The notes: generated by a model not told the origin, from the letters alone. DNA of 64,000 bases from Metallyticus violacea (GCA_030762175.1 CM060841.1:9476001-9540000), one strand, 5' to 3'; shown: positions 35,890 through 49,084, counted from the stretch's first letter. Made by a program: numbers and translations.

Positions 35890-37240
35890 GGAATAAACAT
35901 ATAAACAATCTACATCTAGTAAGGCTTGCATTACCGACCTCCCGTGGCTGCGTTATCTCCCACCACGATCTTTAGTCGTGCAATCGCGGAATGGTACAAC
36001 ATTAGCGGTCACTGGTTATTAACACTGAGTTGCATATCTGTAGTAATCTGTGCTTATGTTGGCTGATGGGCAAGCTCTAGATGTGGAGTTGATACACAGG
36101 TACATACCACACAACTTATCCGGCAAATATGCTGGTGTCATTTCTGGATCACTTTGTGTCATTTTATTGTTGAAAGGAGAAATTGTACACGGAAAATTAG
36201 CATGCAGATTCTGTTATAAAACGTTTATTTCCACAGTTAAATGGAACAACAGAAACGTTTTTAGGAAAGGACTGCCCCTGAAGGCTGACGACTTAAACAG
36301 CAGAGGACATGCCACACCGGGTTCTTGAATAGCGGGCTAACTGTTCCTCTTTCAGCTCCACCCTTCGGGGCGCAAACGTGTCATTAGTCTCCGCGTCGTA
36401 AACCTAAACCCTTCGTGCACTGGCTTTGCTCCCTCATTCAAAGTGAGGGAACAGGTTTGAGTTGGGTTAGAAGGCACATCACACTCTATCTGCATTGTGT
36501 TCGCTTGTTAGCTAAGTTCCCCATTAATTAACCTTAAGTATGTCCGTCTCATTTCGGAAATTTCTACGACTCTGCTGTGCAACAAACCTGCATGGGAATT
36601 TCGATCAGTGCTCCGTTCTTAGAGGGCTTCGTTTGCAAGGTGCAATCAAGAGTTTCTCCAATGATGGATTCGGTAGAGTGGTGGAAAACCTCACAAATTC
36701 ACAACTCTCCTGAGCTGGCCTATTTTCTGGAATTAGAAGAGCAACTGTCGAAATTCTGACACACCTTCAGAAGTAGTGCTATGTTAAATAAAAGTTATTT
36801 TTTTATAAAATTGTTTAAAGCCGAGATTTGTCAGCTAGTTCTACCAAAAGCATTCACCTTTATATCGTCATCTAGTAAAAAAGTTTAAGGAAGAAAACTT
36901 AACCGTTTCTAATTTTCTTATTCCATTATCTGCCCAATGCTTCAACTACAACAATTAATACATTTAGAAACGGTTTATGAGTTTGGAACCTCCCTATATC
37001 CCCTTCAGATGCTCTCTGATCCTGTGGTACTTCTGACATTACTTGAAGTACATCAGACTGAATATCTAAGACCTTCTCTTCGGAGAGTTGTCCAGATGGG
37101 TTGGGCACTGTGTCACCGCGACACAGGGCAACATAGAGGAGCATACTAATGCTACTATATTGGGCAAAAAATACCAAATGTTAATATTTTGGGTAATATG
37201 AGTGGGAAATGGAATAAGCACCTTCCTGTTATTAATTATA
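35890..37240. other. Unassigned DNA with two possible coding scraps
   Basis: At 36050-36328 a 92-codon + frame and at 36926-37177 an 83-codon minus frame (Glu/Asp/Gln-rich, no ATG at its first codon) lie in balanced-composition DNA. I recognise neither. The stretch at 36340-36520 is GC-richer, with no assignment. Confidence 0.3.
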
Positions 37241-37249
37241 AAATGCGAG

Positions 37250-38010
37250 GTCTACTAAGTGAGTTACTACATGTATTAAGTCGTATTCCAGAAAACGTGC
37301 CATGCCATATGGAAGTGAAATATGGGGGAATTGAGGAGAGATGAACATGTAAATAAAATTAAAGCCGATTTTTGGAAAAAGGGACGTCAAACTGTGGGAT
37401 CATGAGGGAGATGGGTTGCTATGAAAATACGGTTAATAGTAAAACAAGTACGGTGAAATACTGGCTTAGACTAATGCAGAGAGACCGGTCCACACTTCGT
37501 GCCAAATGCTATAAACACCAGATACAAAATATAACACTAACGTTTAGGGCTGCAGATCTGGAAAGAAGACTCAGAGGAATAGGCCTGGGTTCAATATGGC
37601 AACAGACAATGAAAACAATAAAAGCGTATGGAAGATGGTTAAAAACAAGGCTAGAGGATATCAGCAGGCAGGAAATCGATGCAGAACGTAACACTAAAGT
37701 CTCCTTGAGCTTATCAAATGAAATTAAACTAACATATGGCAAAGCTGCATATACTTGTTCTCGGGAGAAAGCCGAGCTCAGGAATGGCCTGGTACTTGGA
37801 ATGCTAAAAAAAGCATGGATAGTTCTGGTAGGAGAATCCGCCCATTTTGTAAAGGGAATGAGGAATGGGTACATATTCAGGCGGAATGTGCCCGCTAGGA
37901 ACACCTGAAAAAAACACTGTTTCCTGGAAACTTTTTAAGGCAATTAGAGGTTGAAGGGCATGCTGGGATCTGTTTGCTAACCACGCTAATTGGTTTAATA
38001 TGGGCATTTT
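37250..38010 (+). mobile_element. LINE polyprotein C-terminal region
   Basis: A 178-codon frame at 37372-37908 contains NCGIMREMGCYENTVNSK and TVKYWLRLMQRDRSTL. The pattern (leader with NxAxxxELG, xVxxKxxTVKYWLRL) is the post-RT domain of an insect LINE group in which this domain is followed by a C-terminal zinc motif. Upstream, PCHMEVKYGGIEER resembles the segment just before it. Near 37830-37900 the frame shifts relative to the expected C..C..H pattern. There is no RT domain here. It could be a relative of the 29.2 kb relic. Confidence 0.6.
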
Positions 38011-38302
38011 TCTAGTCAAAGTGCGGGAAGCTAGAAGCAATTTATTTTCTAGTTATAACGCAATAACCAGTGTAATTATAAATCAATGTTATATGCTTCC
38101 ATTCATATAAACTGCAAATGTTGTTCAATTTATTTTATTGTTTATTCATTATTAATAATATTGATTTATTTGTATATAATTTTTGTCTTTTTAATTGTGT
38201 ATCATACTTAAGCATGTACGGTCTACGACCCATGCATAAAATTTATTTGTAATGTGTATATGGAATTTTATAACAATAAAAATACATCTACACCTACTTC
38301 TA

Positions 38303-38318
38303 GTACTGCTACTACTAG

Positions 38319-38403
<85 letters not shown>
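38303..38403. repeat. Compound (ACT)n/(GCT)n microsatellite
   Basis: A long run of ACT with a switch to about eight GCT units. The poly-Leu, poly-Thr/Ala and poly-Val frames here are products of the repeat. Confidence 0.97.
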
Positions 38404-39970
38404 AGGAGATACTGTAGCGATATTATTTTTTCAGATATGTTTGGCATTGTATATTCAGTATATCGATGGATACAAGTAAACAACAACATAGAATATATAA
38501 TAAAACAACTGAATTTAACAACTGTTTCGTGTCATGACCTCCATAATGCAACTGTTGACACTGCTATCTAGTAGAAGTTTTCGAATTATGTTGATTACAT
38601 TCACTTCGCGGTATCTATGAGCTCACGATCAAGTAGATTTCTGATTTTTCAAAGTGTTTGTACATAATTGTAATTAAATACTTTTTCAAATGGAAAATAG
38701 GAATCATGTGAATAAATAAAATACAAAAAACCGGAATTAATTAGCTGTTAATTATACGAATGCTTAAACGTGTATAAAAATGACAGCATTACAGTATATT
38801 ACAGTATCTGAATTACGTTCAGTTTGATTCTATGGGTTTATTACGTACATTACTTACGGTTCGACTGGATTGTACACATTGGTGCAACGACTTCGTGGTG
38901 TGAAATATTTTTCAGTAATTATTTTGTGAAATTCCAAGTATAGTGTTATAGTGTTATAAATGCATCTGTGCACTAGATGCAATTATAACACTACCACAGT
39001 TATTGCATGAAAGAATGATTAGAAGAAAAAAAGTATTTATCATGGAGGATGAAGCCGGAAATAAGGCTACCTTTATTAATTTAATGACTTGAGGCTGCAG
39101 AGTTATACTTCTAAAGGCATTAGCTTTGATAAGGATAACTATTATGTATATGTATAATGAAATCATTTAGAGATAGGTATAGCAGGAATTGGAATAATTT
39201 GTAACTTGTACTTATGTGTATGTCATTTGGCAGGTGATTGTATCTTACAAAAGGGTTTTGTATACATTTTGTGGTAAAAGATGCGAGAAAGAGACAGAGA
39301 TGTATATCTGACGCCTCGTCCGCTGACCGCTCCTTAGACAAGGCTGAGGAAAGGGTAAACTATCCTGTTGTTAGGTCACGAAACTTCTGCCCAGGGAATA
39401 CTTAGAAAGTTCACAGTAAGAAAACATATGGTTGTAACGGGACAGTATTTGAACAAAGTCAGATACAGTAATAATTTAAGAGAAAATGGAAATGTCAGAA
39501 AGGAGACGAAAATGTTTCATTATAGGCAAGCCGGGGGTACAAGGCATTAAAACCGCCCATAAACACGTGCGTTATCTCTGAGAACATTTGGCAATCTACA
39601 ACTAAGGGAGGCAAAAGATGTTTCAATAGAAATCAGCATGTAAGGAAAGTGCCGAAATTTATGAGAGACTGTTCTTGGAAAATTCAGGCTCGTGGGAAGA
39701 TATTGTAGATCAGGAGGGGGAGAATAATTCTACACAATGGGCATCAGATAAAAGTCAACGAATAAGGAGAATTTAGATACAAATAAATATTTTTAAGATA
39801 GCCAATGATGAACATGTAATAAGGAAATAGGATAATATACGAGGTAATTTAATTTAGAGAGAGGCGTGGCGATGTTGTAGAAAACGGGAGTACAGAATCA
39901 GAAGTAGGAGATACGGGAGGCAGTCACTCAAAGAGATACGAGAGCATTTACTCAAGAGAGATATTCGAAA
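38404..39970. other. AT-rich DNA, nothing recognised
   Basis: No frame over 75 codons and no repeat family recognised. Confidence 0.4.
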
Positions 39971-39974
39971 GCAC

Positions 39975-40085
39975 TCAGTCTAAGTCATTTCTAAAGTCAG
40001 TCGAGAGCAGTCTAAGTCATTCTAAAGCAGCCGAAGGAATTCTAAGTCATTCTAAAGTGACTCTAAAGTCAGTCTAAGTGAGTAG
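39975..40085. repeat. Degenerate 30-32 bp tandem repeat
   Basis: TCTAAGTCATT followed closely by CTAAAG recurs at 39979, 40011 and 40041, then decays as TCTAAAGTCAGTCTAAGTGAG. Downstream, AAAATAAATTAAATG and a C-run (CCTTCCCCCCC near 40190) occur. I considered an LTR end but found no partner copy. Confidence 0.75.
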
Positions 40086-40149
40086 TGAAGTCAGCGACGA
40101 GCTATCAGGAAGTAACGTGCCAAGTTTTAAAATAAATTAAATGTTCAAC

Positions 40150-40900
40150 CAGTGACGGACTTTATTAATAGAGTGAACAATTTCCTTCCCCCCCTAATGA
40201 CTTTAAGTCATTAAAAACAGTCCAAATTACCCCTGAGATCACATTCAATCCCCCTGCATTGAAACCACCCAAAATTACGCCTTACAAGAAATAAATGACT
40301 ACAGTAATCTATTGAGAGTTACAGATATCAAAAGAGTGTAGAATGTGCCCTGCTATGTTAAATGCTCACAAATTTCCTTTCCTATTATTCCTCCATAAGG
40401 GTAGACTGTGGTGTAATGGTGTGCTATTGCCTGCACCGGAATGGTGAGCTATGTTATGTCGAGTGGAGACTGATGTTGGATTAGGCCGATCCACCAGCGG
40501 TACTGGTAACCTAACCGGGGAGCGCAGATTCGGTAAATAACTTCCGTCCTGCAAGGGGAAGGAGGAAGGGGAATTGGGTTTAGAAACTTAGTTCCTATGT
40601 AAAAATCTATCTTGGGAGTGCCTCCAGCATGTACCTTACTGCGCACGGGCAGTCTGTACTGGCTAAGAATGAAAGCGATAGACCTCATTCACAATGATAA
40701 TTAAGCATAATAAATCAAGCGAAGATCAACTAACAGCTGATTGAAAATGGCTGCATCTGAGCAGACGGCGGTAGCGTTGATGCATATGCAAAGTACAATA
40801 GCTAATTTGCTTGGAGTAATATGAGCAAGGATAGCTTTCTTATAATGCATTTAATCGTTTGTCCATTGACGTCATTCTGTCTACATAGTCGCTGATCTTC
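40150..40900. other. Unassigned DNA with GC-richer stretch
   Basis: About 40390-40690 is GC-richer, with a TGGTGTAATGGTG string resembling an A box but no B box at the proper distance. It may be the 3' UTR of an unknown retroelement. Confidence 0.3.
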
Positions 40901-41436
40901 AGCTCTCTCTATCATAACTTGCCCTTACACTGAGCACGGAAATCAAGCTGCTGCTTGCTGCTAGCTGCTGCAAGTCCCGAGCGACAGCGGAGAGAGCCGA
41001 ACTGCTGAGCGTGGCCGCAGTGTAAATGTTGCGCGTGTTATTTTTTGTTAAACATATTGTTAGACGAGTAAAATATTGTAACGGTGGCAAACCTGCTCTT
41101 ATTGGAATTCGCAATTAATTCATATATATGCACCAACCTCGGGAAAATCCTAGAAACCGGTGGACCCAGTGGTTTTTCATAAATATAAATTGATAGGAGC
41201 GGGTATATCACTGTAATGGTGGCAAATCTCCTTTGATTGCATCAGAAAAATATTCATAAACATAAATTTATAACGCATTCTGTACATGGTACAATTCGCT
41301 TGAAAGCATTATTACCTAACTTCTGTGAGTCACTACCTGGCTCTCTCCATCGTCGCTCGAGACTTGTAGCAGCAAGCAGCAAAAGTTGCATTTGATTTCC
41401 GTGCTCCGTGTATGGATAAATTCTATCATAGAGCTC
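40901..41436. mobile_element. Inverted-repeat element of about 540 bp
   Basis: The left arm (40901-41000) has GAGCACGGAAATCAA, GCTGCTTGCTGCTA and CAAGTCCCGAGCGACAGCGG then AGAGAGCC. The right arm (41341-41436) carries the inverse of each in order (GGCTCTCTCCATCGTCGCTCG, TAGCAGCAAGCAGC, TTGATTTCCGTGCTC). The spacer is about 340 bp with no open frame. The exact outer ends and any target duplication are unclear. Confidence 0.7.
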
Positions 41437-41568
41437 TACAAACAGAGCAGCTGTGTTCTGATTGGCTGATTTCTTAAGTTTAAGTTAGACGTAGATGCAA
41501 AACCTTGGACCTTGCAAGCTTCTAAATTTACGTTCTAATTGTACGTTTATTTTTATGTTTACAGTAGA

Positions 41569-41827
41569 ATAGTGTTTAACTCCCGGCTTTACTACTGAGG
41601 CACTACAGGCGGTGGACACTGATGATACATGTGATGAAGGATTTTTTTTTAAAGGAAGGAAATGCTCCAGGCCTCGGTTTAGGGTACCTCCCTGACATTT
41701 GTCGTTTATGAGGACTGAGGGAAACTAGGAAAAAAAAAAGTCACGTAGGATGGTCCTGGCGGGATTCGAACCCCAGAACTCCCGCTCACGAGTCCGCGCC
41801 TTAACATCCTCGGCCACCCGTGGCGGT
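41569..41827 (-). mobile_element. SINE family A
   Basis: Reverse orientation: GTGTTTAACTCCCGGCTTTAC, GGTACCTCCCTGACATTTG, GGATTCGAACCCC, CCACCCGTGGCGGTA. The CAGTCAGGGAGG segment is mutated to AAGTCACGTAGG. Confidence 0.9.
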
Positions 41828-43554
41828 ATGTGATTCCTTCTAAATGCTTCCATTACAATACATATCATCTAGCTTTTACGTTCAAGTTTAATTTTCATTG
41901 TGAATGGCCCATAACTATGTGCAACCAACTTTTGCAGTTGCTTTTATTACATAATCAGCGCGTTTGGAGGGGGATTTGGAAATGTGCACAGTGAAAGCAA
42001 AAGAATCAAATGGGTGCATTTTAAAGAATGGTACTCCTATTATAACACTACTGAGGTAAGAATCGTATTACTATCTTATCCACATAGGACCGTCATACTA
42101 TAAGAACAATGAAGCACATATCAGGAAGCATGCAAATCAAAAAAAAAAAAAATATTATTTATATGTAGGAAGTGATCTTAATACCGAAATAATTCTAGGG
42201 AATGAGTTCTAGGGAATGAATTGAACGGAGAGATTACTTAATGCATTTGACAGACATAAAAATATACTGTAGTTTGTTTTATTTCTTTGTGCGTTAATAT
42301 GTCGAATTAATTTTTGATGATGTTACTGCTGATTATGATGGTAATAATGATGATGATGATGATGATGATGATGATAATAATAATATATTGGCAATTTGTT
42401 TTCGTAAATTTCAGTGTTTGACACAATACTCCAACTTTGTATACATAAAATCAGATAGACGAGCTTATGGGATCAAGAGGTCAGAGGGTTAGAGGTACGC
42501 AAATAGTTTGTTGCTTTTATAAAACAATAGAATAGTTTTAATTAAGAAGTGTAGACAGATGTTTTCTGAGAAAATATTTTGTTTCTCCAAGCCATATAGG
42601 ATGCAGGAAAATTTGTGTTCAATTTTTTGCACCATATTACAATCTGAACTGAATTTCCTCCTTCCTGTAAACCCAATCGTGCCTTCATTCTAGATGTGCT
42701 GCTTGAAAGCAGTAAAGTGTAACGGTATAGTTCATAAGTTGTGTAAACGGAAATATATTAACCCTCTGCACTGTAGCTGTTTGTGGCAAAATGTACCCAT
42801 ACAAAAACACGTGCCTAATACCATTAGAGATCAAGGGAATGAACATCATTGAATATGGAGGCTGCCTTTGGCAAGACTGGAGCAACAGCACTGCAGATGA
42901 CTAATATTATTTAGTGACATATGTACGTCTGCAGCTAAAGGTATGGCTTCGTGCAGGTACAAATGTGGAGGTGTACACAGAACAAGAGAACAAACCACTC
43001 ATAGCCATACAAGCACAACCGAGTTTGCCTTGAGAGGAAGTCTGTAAACACAATTTGCTTAACACAGTCAACTGTAACTCGTACCATGTTGTACGTTATC
43101 CAAAGATGGTAAAGTAATCTTCTTTATGTGTAATTAAATTTTGCATTACCGTCCATTTTTGTTTTCTGTTAACAAAAGACATTCTTTTAATAGAAAGTGT
43201 TCTCAAACAGACGTCTACTGTCAAACTGAAAGTTTGCACTTTATTATATCTGTGCATCGAAAAAGATAATAATAAATAAAGTCTAAAAGTATCTACGAAT
43301 TCTAGGATGAATACAGTGAGAGCAGTTTAAAAGTCTCGATACATTGCTCAGCAGGTTTGGCGGTTATATCACGCGTTTTCGCCGGCATTTTCTTGCCTAG
43401 ACTCGCATCGCTCAAGTACTTTACCGCTTCAAAACTTAGGTACGATATATTAAATAACAGAATTTTATACTCACGACTTGCAGTAGATGCTGAAACGTCC
43501 ATTTTCCCTGACACTTGACCCAAATTTTCCTAAAAAATGATCATTGACACACAT
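41828..43554. other. AT-rich DNA with a GAT microsatellite
   Basis: (GAT)n at about 42348-42375. A minus frame of 73 codons at 43302-43523 starts MDVSAS at an inner ATG in a good translation context and has GTGAGT ten codons later, but no homology is apparent. Confidence 0.35.
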
Positions 43555-43740
43555 TAGTTCACTATGACTAATGCACAAGTACCTGCAGTATGTGAGAGTT
43601 AGTTGATTACACTCTATTTTTCAATGTCTACCAATTACAAATCGCAAGATCTGGGGAATGTGGCCATAAATCGGGATCAATAATTTTGGGATCAAATATA
43701 AGGCGCAATTCCGCCATGGAATGATTGAGCAGCTTCGATT
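43555..43740 (-). mobile_element. Tc1-like transposase scrap
   Basis: Minus frame IIDPDLWPHSPDLAICNW, a stop, then TLKNRV-stop-STNSHILQVL. This matches the last-catalytic-residue block of Tc1-like enzymes (LWPPxSPDLTxCDxxLWGxLKxRVY...NPHTLxEL), with the catalytic Asp changed to Asn. Too short to assign a family. Confidence 0.48.
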
Positions 43741-45290
43741 TTTTTTTCCTGACCGGTTACAGAACTTTTATAAATAAACTTCTATACTAACTTTAATATT
43801 GTTTTTCGTGTCGGGTCCGAACTGCCAGGAAATATACGCCTAAAACTGGTATCCTACTCGCAACTGACTGGACGAGAGAACAGCATCGTGTGTGCCGCGT
43901 GGGGTATCTCAGAGACAAGAAAGGTGTAGGTCCGCTGATTGCCTCTCTCTAAGTTTCTTAACTATATTTTTTAATTTTCAAGTATTAAAAATTTCGCTTC
44001 AAATTGAACTTTTAGTTCAGCTATTTTGATAACTGCATGTGAATTCTGGAGAATTCTTGATGATATTCGTTGCAGAAAAAACGCGGCCATTTTGCAGAGA
44101 TAAATGCAACCGCCATTTCATAACTTGAATTTTATTGTTTTTACTATTATTAATTTCTTTAAAGAATGTCTCTTCATTATTGACAGGTATTTAACTATTG
44201 AAATCATCATAGGTAATGCCTCTGTGCCTTTTCTTTTGATGTGTACTGTTGACAATGAATGAATACACACACTTATTTATAGAGAGACTGATAAAATACG
44301 AGTACATAAGCGGTATTAGCAGCATTCTCAGACGATTAGTCACTCAAAATGGCATAGACAGAGACGGAGATAGTAATGTTGGGGTTGTAATAGAGAACTA
44401 AAGTTCTGCCGTTATAAAATCTGCTTCCCTATGGCAGTTTTTCTCATCAACCTTCATCTTATTCAATCATGACGTGTTGTAAAGTCAATATCATTGTCTA
44501 CGTAGGAAGGAAGATCTCCGAAGGTGTTCACAATGATGGGAACGAGTTGATCTACATGGATGTTGGAGAGACTGTAGAACAAACTTCTCCGCACTTTCCT
44601 TTATCAGATCTTTCTTTGCAAGACACCATTGTACTGCCACAAAGCAGATGACCGGAAATGACCTTTGGTCACATAAACTGCACAACATTACTCTGATGTA
44701 TATCAACAAAACTTCAAATCCATAAAACAGTCACTTCCCTAATGCCTTCTGATCTGAGCACCCAAACAGATGACCCCGCCCCCCGATAGCTTTATCCAAC
44801 GTTCTAAGCATGTTTCATAAGCTCTGTTATCCTCTGTAGCTCAATGCTCTGATCATACATGATTCTTCTGGTTCGTTTCTAGAGCGAACAAGGCCGTTGA
44901 GGAAATACACCTCTTATTTTGGGATAAAAATAGTGTTACTTTCAGAAACATCTTTCAATTGATCTTCATATTCAGAAACACACTCTTCACTGTCGGATAA
45001 ACTGACAAGTTCTTCTATCTCAGTGACAATCAAAGACATTTTTTCCATGGTACCTGTGCTCAATTTGAGCAACAACAAAAATATTATTGCAGTATAAAAG
45101 AACATTTATGCCAGGAAGCCTTTTATGCTGATATAATATGGGGTGAACGATCCTTACCGCAACCGGTTTCGTAGCGCGAGGCCGACCGGCGAAGCTGGTT
45201 GCTGTGATGGCGGTGCGGGTGACAGGAAGTCCGTATTAGATATAGTACGGTTTGTCGTGTAAATTATTTCTAACATATATAACATAAACA
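43741..45290. other. Unassigned DNA
   Basis: A 63-codon minus frame at 44914-45105 is acidic and Ser/Glu-rich from its second Met (EELVSLSDSEECVSEYED). Acidic N-termini occur in piggyBac-type transposases, but nothing else supports that. The rest is unremarkable. Confidence 0.3.
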
Positions 45291-45291
45291 C

Positions 45292-45490
45292 TTAAAAAAG
45301 TAAATTGCTCACGTATATTAAGCAAGGATACTGAAAATCATCAGGAAATTTCTCTTGAAATAATCTCCTTAGAGTACGCGCTGATTCTGTACGCACGTAT
45401 GAATCATACATGAATTCTCTTTTGGAAATAGAGTACTTGTATTGCCCCATTTCACTTGATACATTTTCACACAATACACTGTATTCCTTC
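45292..45490 (-). mobile_element. Tc1/mariner-superfamily N-terminal HTH scrap
   Basis: Minus frame with YSISKREFMYDSYVRTESAR and RRLFQEKFPD. The pattern (Y/F)s-xx-R-x-F(M/L)YDxYxxTESAR...F(R/Q)xKFP is the start of a DUF4817-type DNA-binding domain. A stop follows about 17 codons later, and no catalytic part is adjacent. It differs from the DD41D copies elsewhere in the window. Confidence 0.5.
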
Positions 45491-45904
45491 GCCTGACAAA
45501 CACGTGCCTCTTGCGCAAAATTTCAACTCACACTGAAGCCTCGCGCAGCGGAGGGAAAAGAAAATGTACTCCCCGTTTCCGTCGACATAGCGACATAGCA
45601 TTGCTGGCCGATCCCACGGTTGCGTCAAGCATTGCTCACCCGGTAGAAAACAAGTTCACTGTTGCAATAACATACGAGTGGCTGACAATAACCAAGGAAT
45701 TACCATGGTACTACGAAGTTGCTGGGTAACTATTACAGTTTAGGACAAAATTATGTAAATAATTAGAAACTTTGTAAAGAAACTAATTGTTAAAAATCAA
45801 TGTTTATATCACGTCATATAGAACCGAGCAGAACAGCAGTGCAAAAGACTTCAAGAATGCTCCATTTCGTAGAATTTTAATATACGAGAATGTTCAATTA
45901 AAAT

Positions 45905-46860
45905 TAATCATAATTTTCACAACATATCTTTACTCATTATCAACAATTGGATGATCTGTCTTAAAGTAGCTGCCGTTGGATGCAATACCTCTGTCCAATG
46001 TTTCTGCCAGTCTTCAAAGACATGCTGGAATCCTTTTTTTGAAAGGTCCTTCAGAATCGCCTCCGCAGCCTTCACCATGCTTCTAAAGATGGAAAATGCC
46101 TCCCAATGTTCCTTCAATGAGCCAAAATAAAAAGTCATGTGGAACTAAACTTGGACTGTATGGAGTGTAGAGACACAGTTCACATAACTTTTGTGAGATA
46201 TTCAGAACAACATTTGCAATGTGCGGTCGGGCATTGTTGTGGTGCAGCATCCAGAACATCTCTGTAGTGCCCATTTACCGTTGTGTGTGCAGGTATGACA
46301 TACCACCATAACTTTTCCAACAGAAGCAATCACTTTTGCTTTTTTAGTTCTTGATGATGATGATGATGTAGGCAATTCCCACACGGAGCTTTGCTGTTTG
46401 CTCTCAGGTTCGAAATGATGTGGCAAAGTTTATTCAGCAGTGATTAAATTTGAAAGAAACTCGTCATCATCTTCAACTGCATGCAAACTTCAGGCGAACG
46501 TCCTTTTGTCTTGGAACCCCCCGAGCACAAACACCTCTCATGTGCAATTTTTCAGTTAACAACTTGTGAGTGGCGCCCAGTGAAATTTTAAGAATTTATG
46601 AAAGTGTTTCGACGATCCTTCCTCACAATAACAACAGCTAATGCACAAACTGCTCTAATCTTCCTTTGAAATCGAATGCCTCTCCTCTTTAAACATTTTA
46701 AATGGTCTTCGAGCTGAGTTCTAGGCCTCCTGTAACTTTGCATTGCATTGGCCTCAGCTAAATATTTGTTGAGATGAAAGGGGATTTCAGAGCAGCACAT
46801 TGTTTGTCCATTTGGCTGTAGGTGGAACCGAACATGTCTCAACTTGCACCCTCTCACAGA
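45905..46860 (-). mobile_element. Degraded mariner, distinct family
   Basis: Minus-strand fragments in order: LHMRGVCARGVPRQ (linker after the HTH), PHHFEPESKQQSSVW (near the first catalytic region), LHHNNARPHIANVV and YTPYSPSLVPHDFLF, then FQHVFEDWQKHWTE and IASNGSYFKTDHP as C-terminus. In the second block the catalytic Asp reads Asn (HHNN for HHDN). Several frameshifts interrupt it. The C-terminal wording differs from mariner-1, so this is another mariner family. Confidence 0.78.
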
Positions 46861-48450
46861 AAGGAACCGGAAGTGACAACGTTTAAACTTGTATCATGTG
46901 TACAATACGTATTAAGCTAACATAATATTGTAAAAAAGTTCTGTATTATGTGTAGACATAAATAGAAAGCACTTCCGCGGGAAGTTTTGAACTGATTTCT
47001 TATACAGAACTTCAGGGTGATAACGCCACATAGACAGATTGAAGCACGCAGTATATCAAAGCGTACCTTGAAACTATTGCTTTGTGTATCTCTGCGGTGT
47101 GTACTTATGACGCCGCATTTGACATCAAATGGATTTTTCGATCGACATAGCACAAATGAAATTTAATATCCGCTTGTAAACAATTCCCCTGCAACCTTTG
47201 CATTTGAATTGAGTTCCATTTATTTTCTCATTTATCTCGTGCTTTAACTGTGAAATTATAGTGCCACAAGGTTTTCCTACACTTCCGATATACGATAAAT
47301 ATCGACAGTAACTTGCCATTACTCTCTCGTCATAAAATGAGCGTGAATTGCAAACTCTTTCCGTTGCCCCGTTCATTAATATTTGTGGATACACATCACA
47401 TTCTCAACTGGCGGTCTAGTAAGACCAAGGTACACATTAAATTGCCTTTTTTGGAAAAGGAAGCAAAGTCGTAAAACCGTTAAGACTGATTTGCTCCCTG
47501 CATATTTTCAGATAAGGCAAACTGATGTTTATGGAAATGAGGGATGTTTTTTAAAACAAAACGTTCGTTTCCCTATTCTGGTTGATATTCAAAATGAAAT
47601 ATATTTGCATGTCAAGGGACGGAAATTAATGTCCAAGAACAACTTTCAACATCTTTATGTGTAGGGTGGGTGCCCATTAATATTTTATAGTCGTTATGAT
47701 TCGCACTAGTGTACAACTTTACTTAGTAACATTAGCTGCAGTCGTAAACCACATGTCTTATTACAGCTTTTCCAGATCCAGGTGATCACGTGGCTTGCAG
47801 GAGACCGCAAGGCATAACAGAATATCTCAAGTCTTAATGGCGCCTTGCGGAAACAACCTACATTTATGCAACAATGAATAAGAAATATATAGCAGTTCAT
47901 AAACTACTTCGACGCACCTCTTCCAACATACTACAAATGTCTGCTTTCTGTAATAACCTCAAAGGGACAGCCATAAAACATACACAGTGGTGGAAATATG
48001 CTTTGATTTAACGTGTTATTTAAAATTGAATATAAAATTATTTTAAACCTTAATAAATATTTTAAAAATTCCTTTAGGGTTTTTAAAAATAAAGCAAATA
48101 ATTTAAGGCATGAAATATTACTAGAACATTGAAAACATAGCGCGTTATTCAATTTAGTGTTTGAACTGGAAGTAGGCCAAACCTGCATTCCAAAGGTGTT
48201 GCCAAAACTACGCTCTGGTATAATAAACTGTTCTGTGCTGGGGAATTTTTTATTTCAACTTATGCAAATGTTTGAAGTTAATATAAACAATTAGGACAGA
48301 AACTTAGTAAGAAAGTTTCACGATAAAGAGCTTGAATTACAAAAGAATATTATAAAACTTTTAATTTCCATGTTTATTAACTCCTCCATGGGTCGTCTGG
48401 GTGGACAAAGCTAGACATGGAGAATTTTTCATTTCTAGAATTATGAAAAT
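46861..48450. other. Unassigned DNA
   Basis: Partly overlapping frames at 47125-47394 (-, 89 codons) and 47383-47664 (+, 93 codons) show no known motif. The minus frame has a CxxC pair (KCKGC). Nothing else recognised. Confidence 0.35.
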
Positions 48451-49084
48451 CAGCGGTTCTCAAACTTTCTTTGACTGTGGACCCCCTTCAAAGAACTCTC
48501 GCTGTCACCGACTCCTAAAATTTAACTTAAAATTTAAAATCTTGATGTGAAATTTTATATATTTTTAAAGTTATTCATTATCGGTTTTACAAAATTTGAA
48601 GATATAAACAAATGTTTTTCGATTTTTTTTATTTTAGTGCATCCTTGCTCAATAATGTAGTAATTAAAATAATAATATTACATTAAGAATTATATAAAAT
48701 TAATATTAATAACAAGTAATAACATTAGTTTGTAATTTTGATTTTTGATTTTTCATACAAGTTGCTACGGAAGGCATCAATACTTTGACCTTCTTTCAGT
48801 CCAGTAAATAAGACCAAAAGGTTCCCAGTGTCTTTTCTTTGAACTGCAATTTTAGAGCACCATCTGTTGATATCTCCATGAGCTGGTATTCTTTTGCTGC
48901 CGTGATGCCTTCTACAGAGCCTTCAATTCGACGCGTGGCCAGCTTAATGCCTGCCCTGTTTTAACCGGTCCTGTTCCCCCTTCACTTTCCCGCCTCTCAG
49001 TGTGCTGACGCGAAGTCTTTGTTCTGTGAAGAAGTTGAACATTGTGAGACCACGTATTTCAGTGTTATTGTGTGTTAGTGCTTT

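Noticed and set aside
36926..37177. Host coding exon on the minus strand
   Set aside because: The frame is open and of plausible composition, but it has no ATG at its start, no clear splice sites and no family I recognise.
39840..40200. LTR retrotransposon end
   Set aside because: No second LTR, primer-binding site or gag/pol similarity found in the window.
43302..43523. First coding exon of a host gene (minus strand, MDVSAS start with GTGAGT nearby)
   Set aside because: The peptide has no recognisable domain and no partner exon is visible; a single ATG and a GTGAGT are not enough.
44914..45105. piggyBac-type acidic N-terminus
   Set aside because: Only a short acidic stretch; no catalytic domain, TTAA flanks or terminal repeats nearby.
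47125..47664. Two partly overlapping frames on opposite strands as a gene pair
   Set aside because: No motif, no splice or promoter support, and chance frames of about 90 codons are expected in 64 kb.
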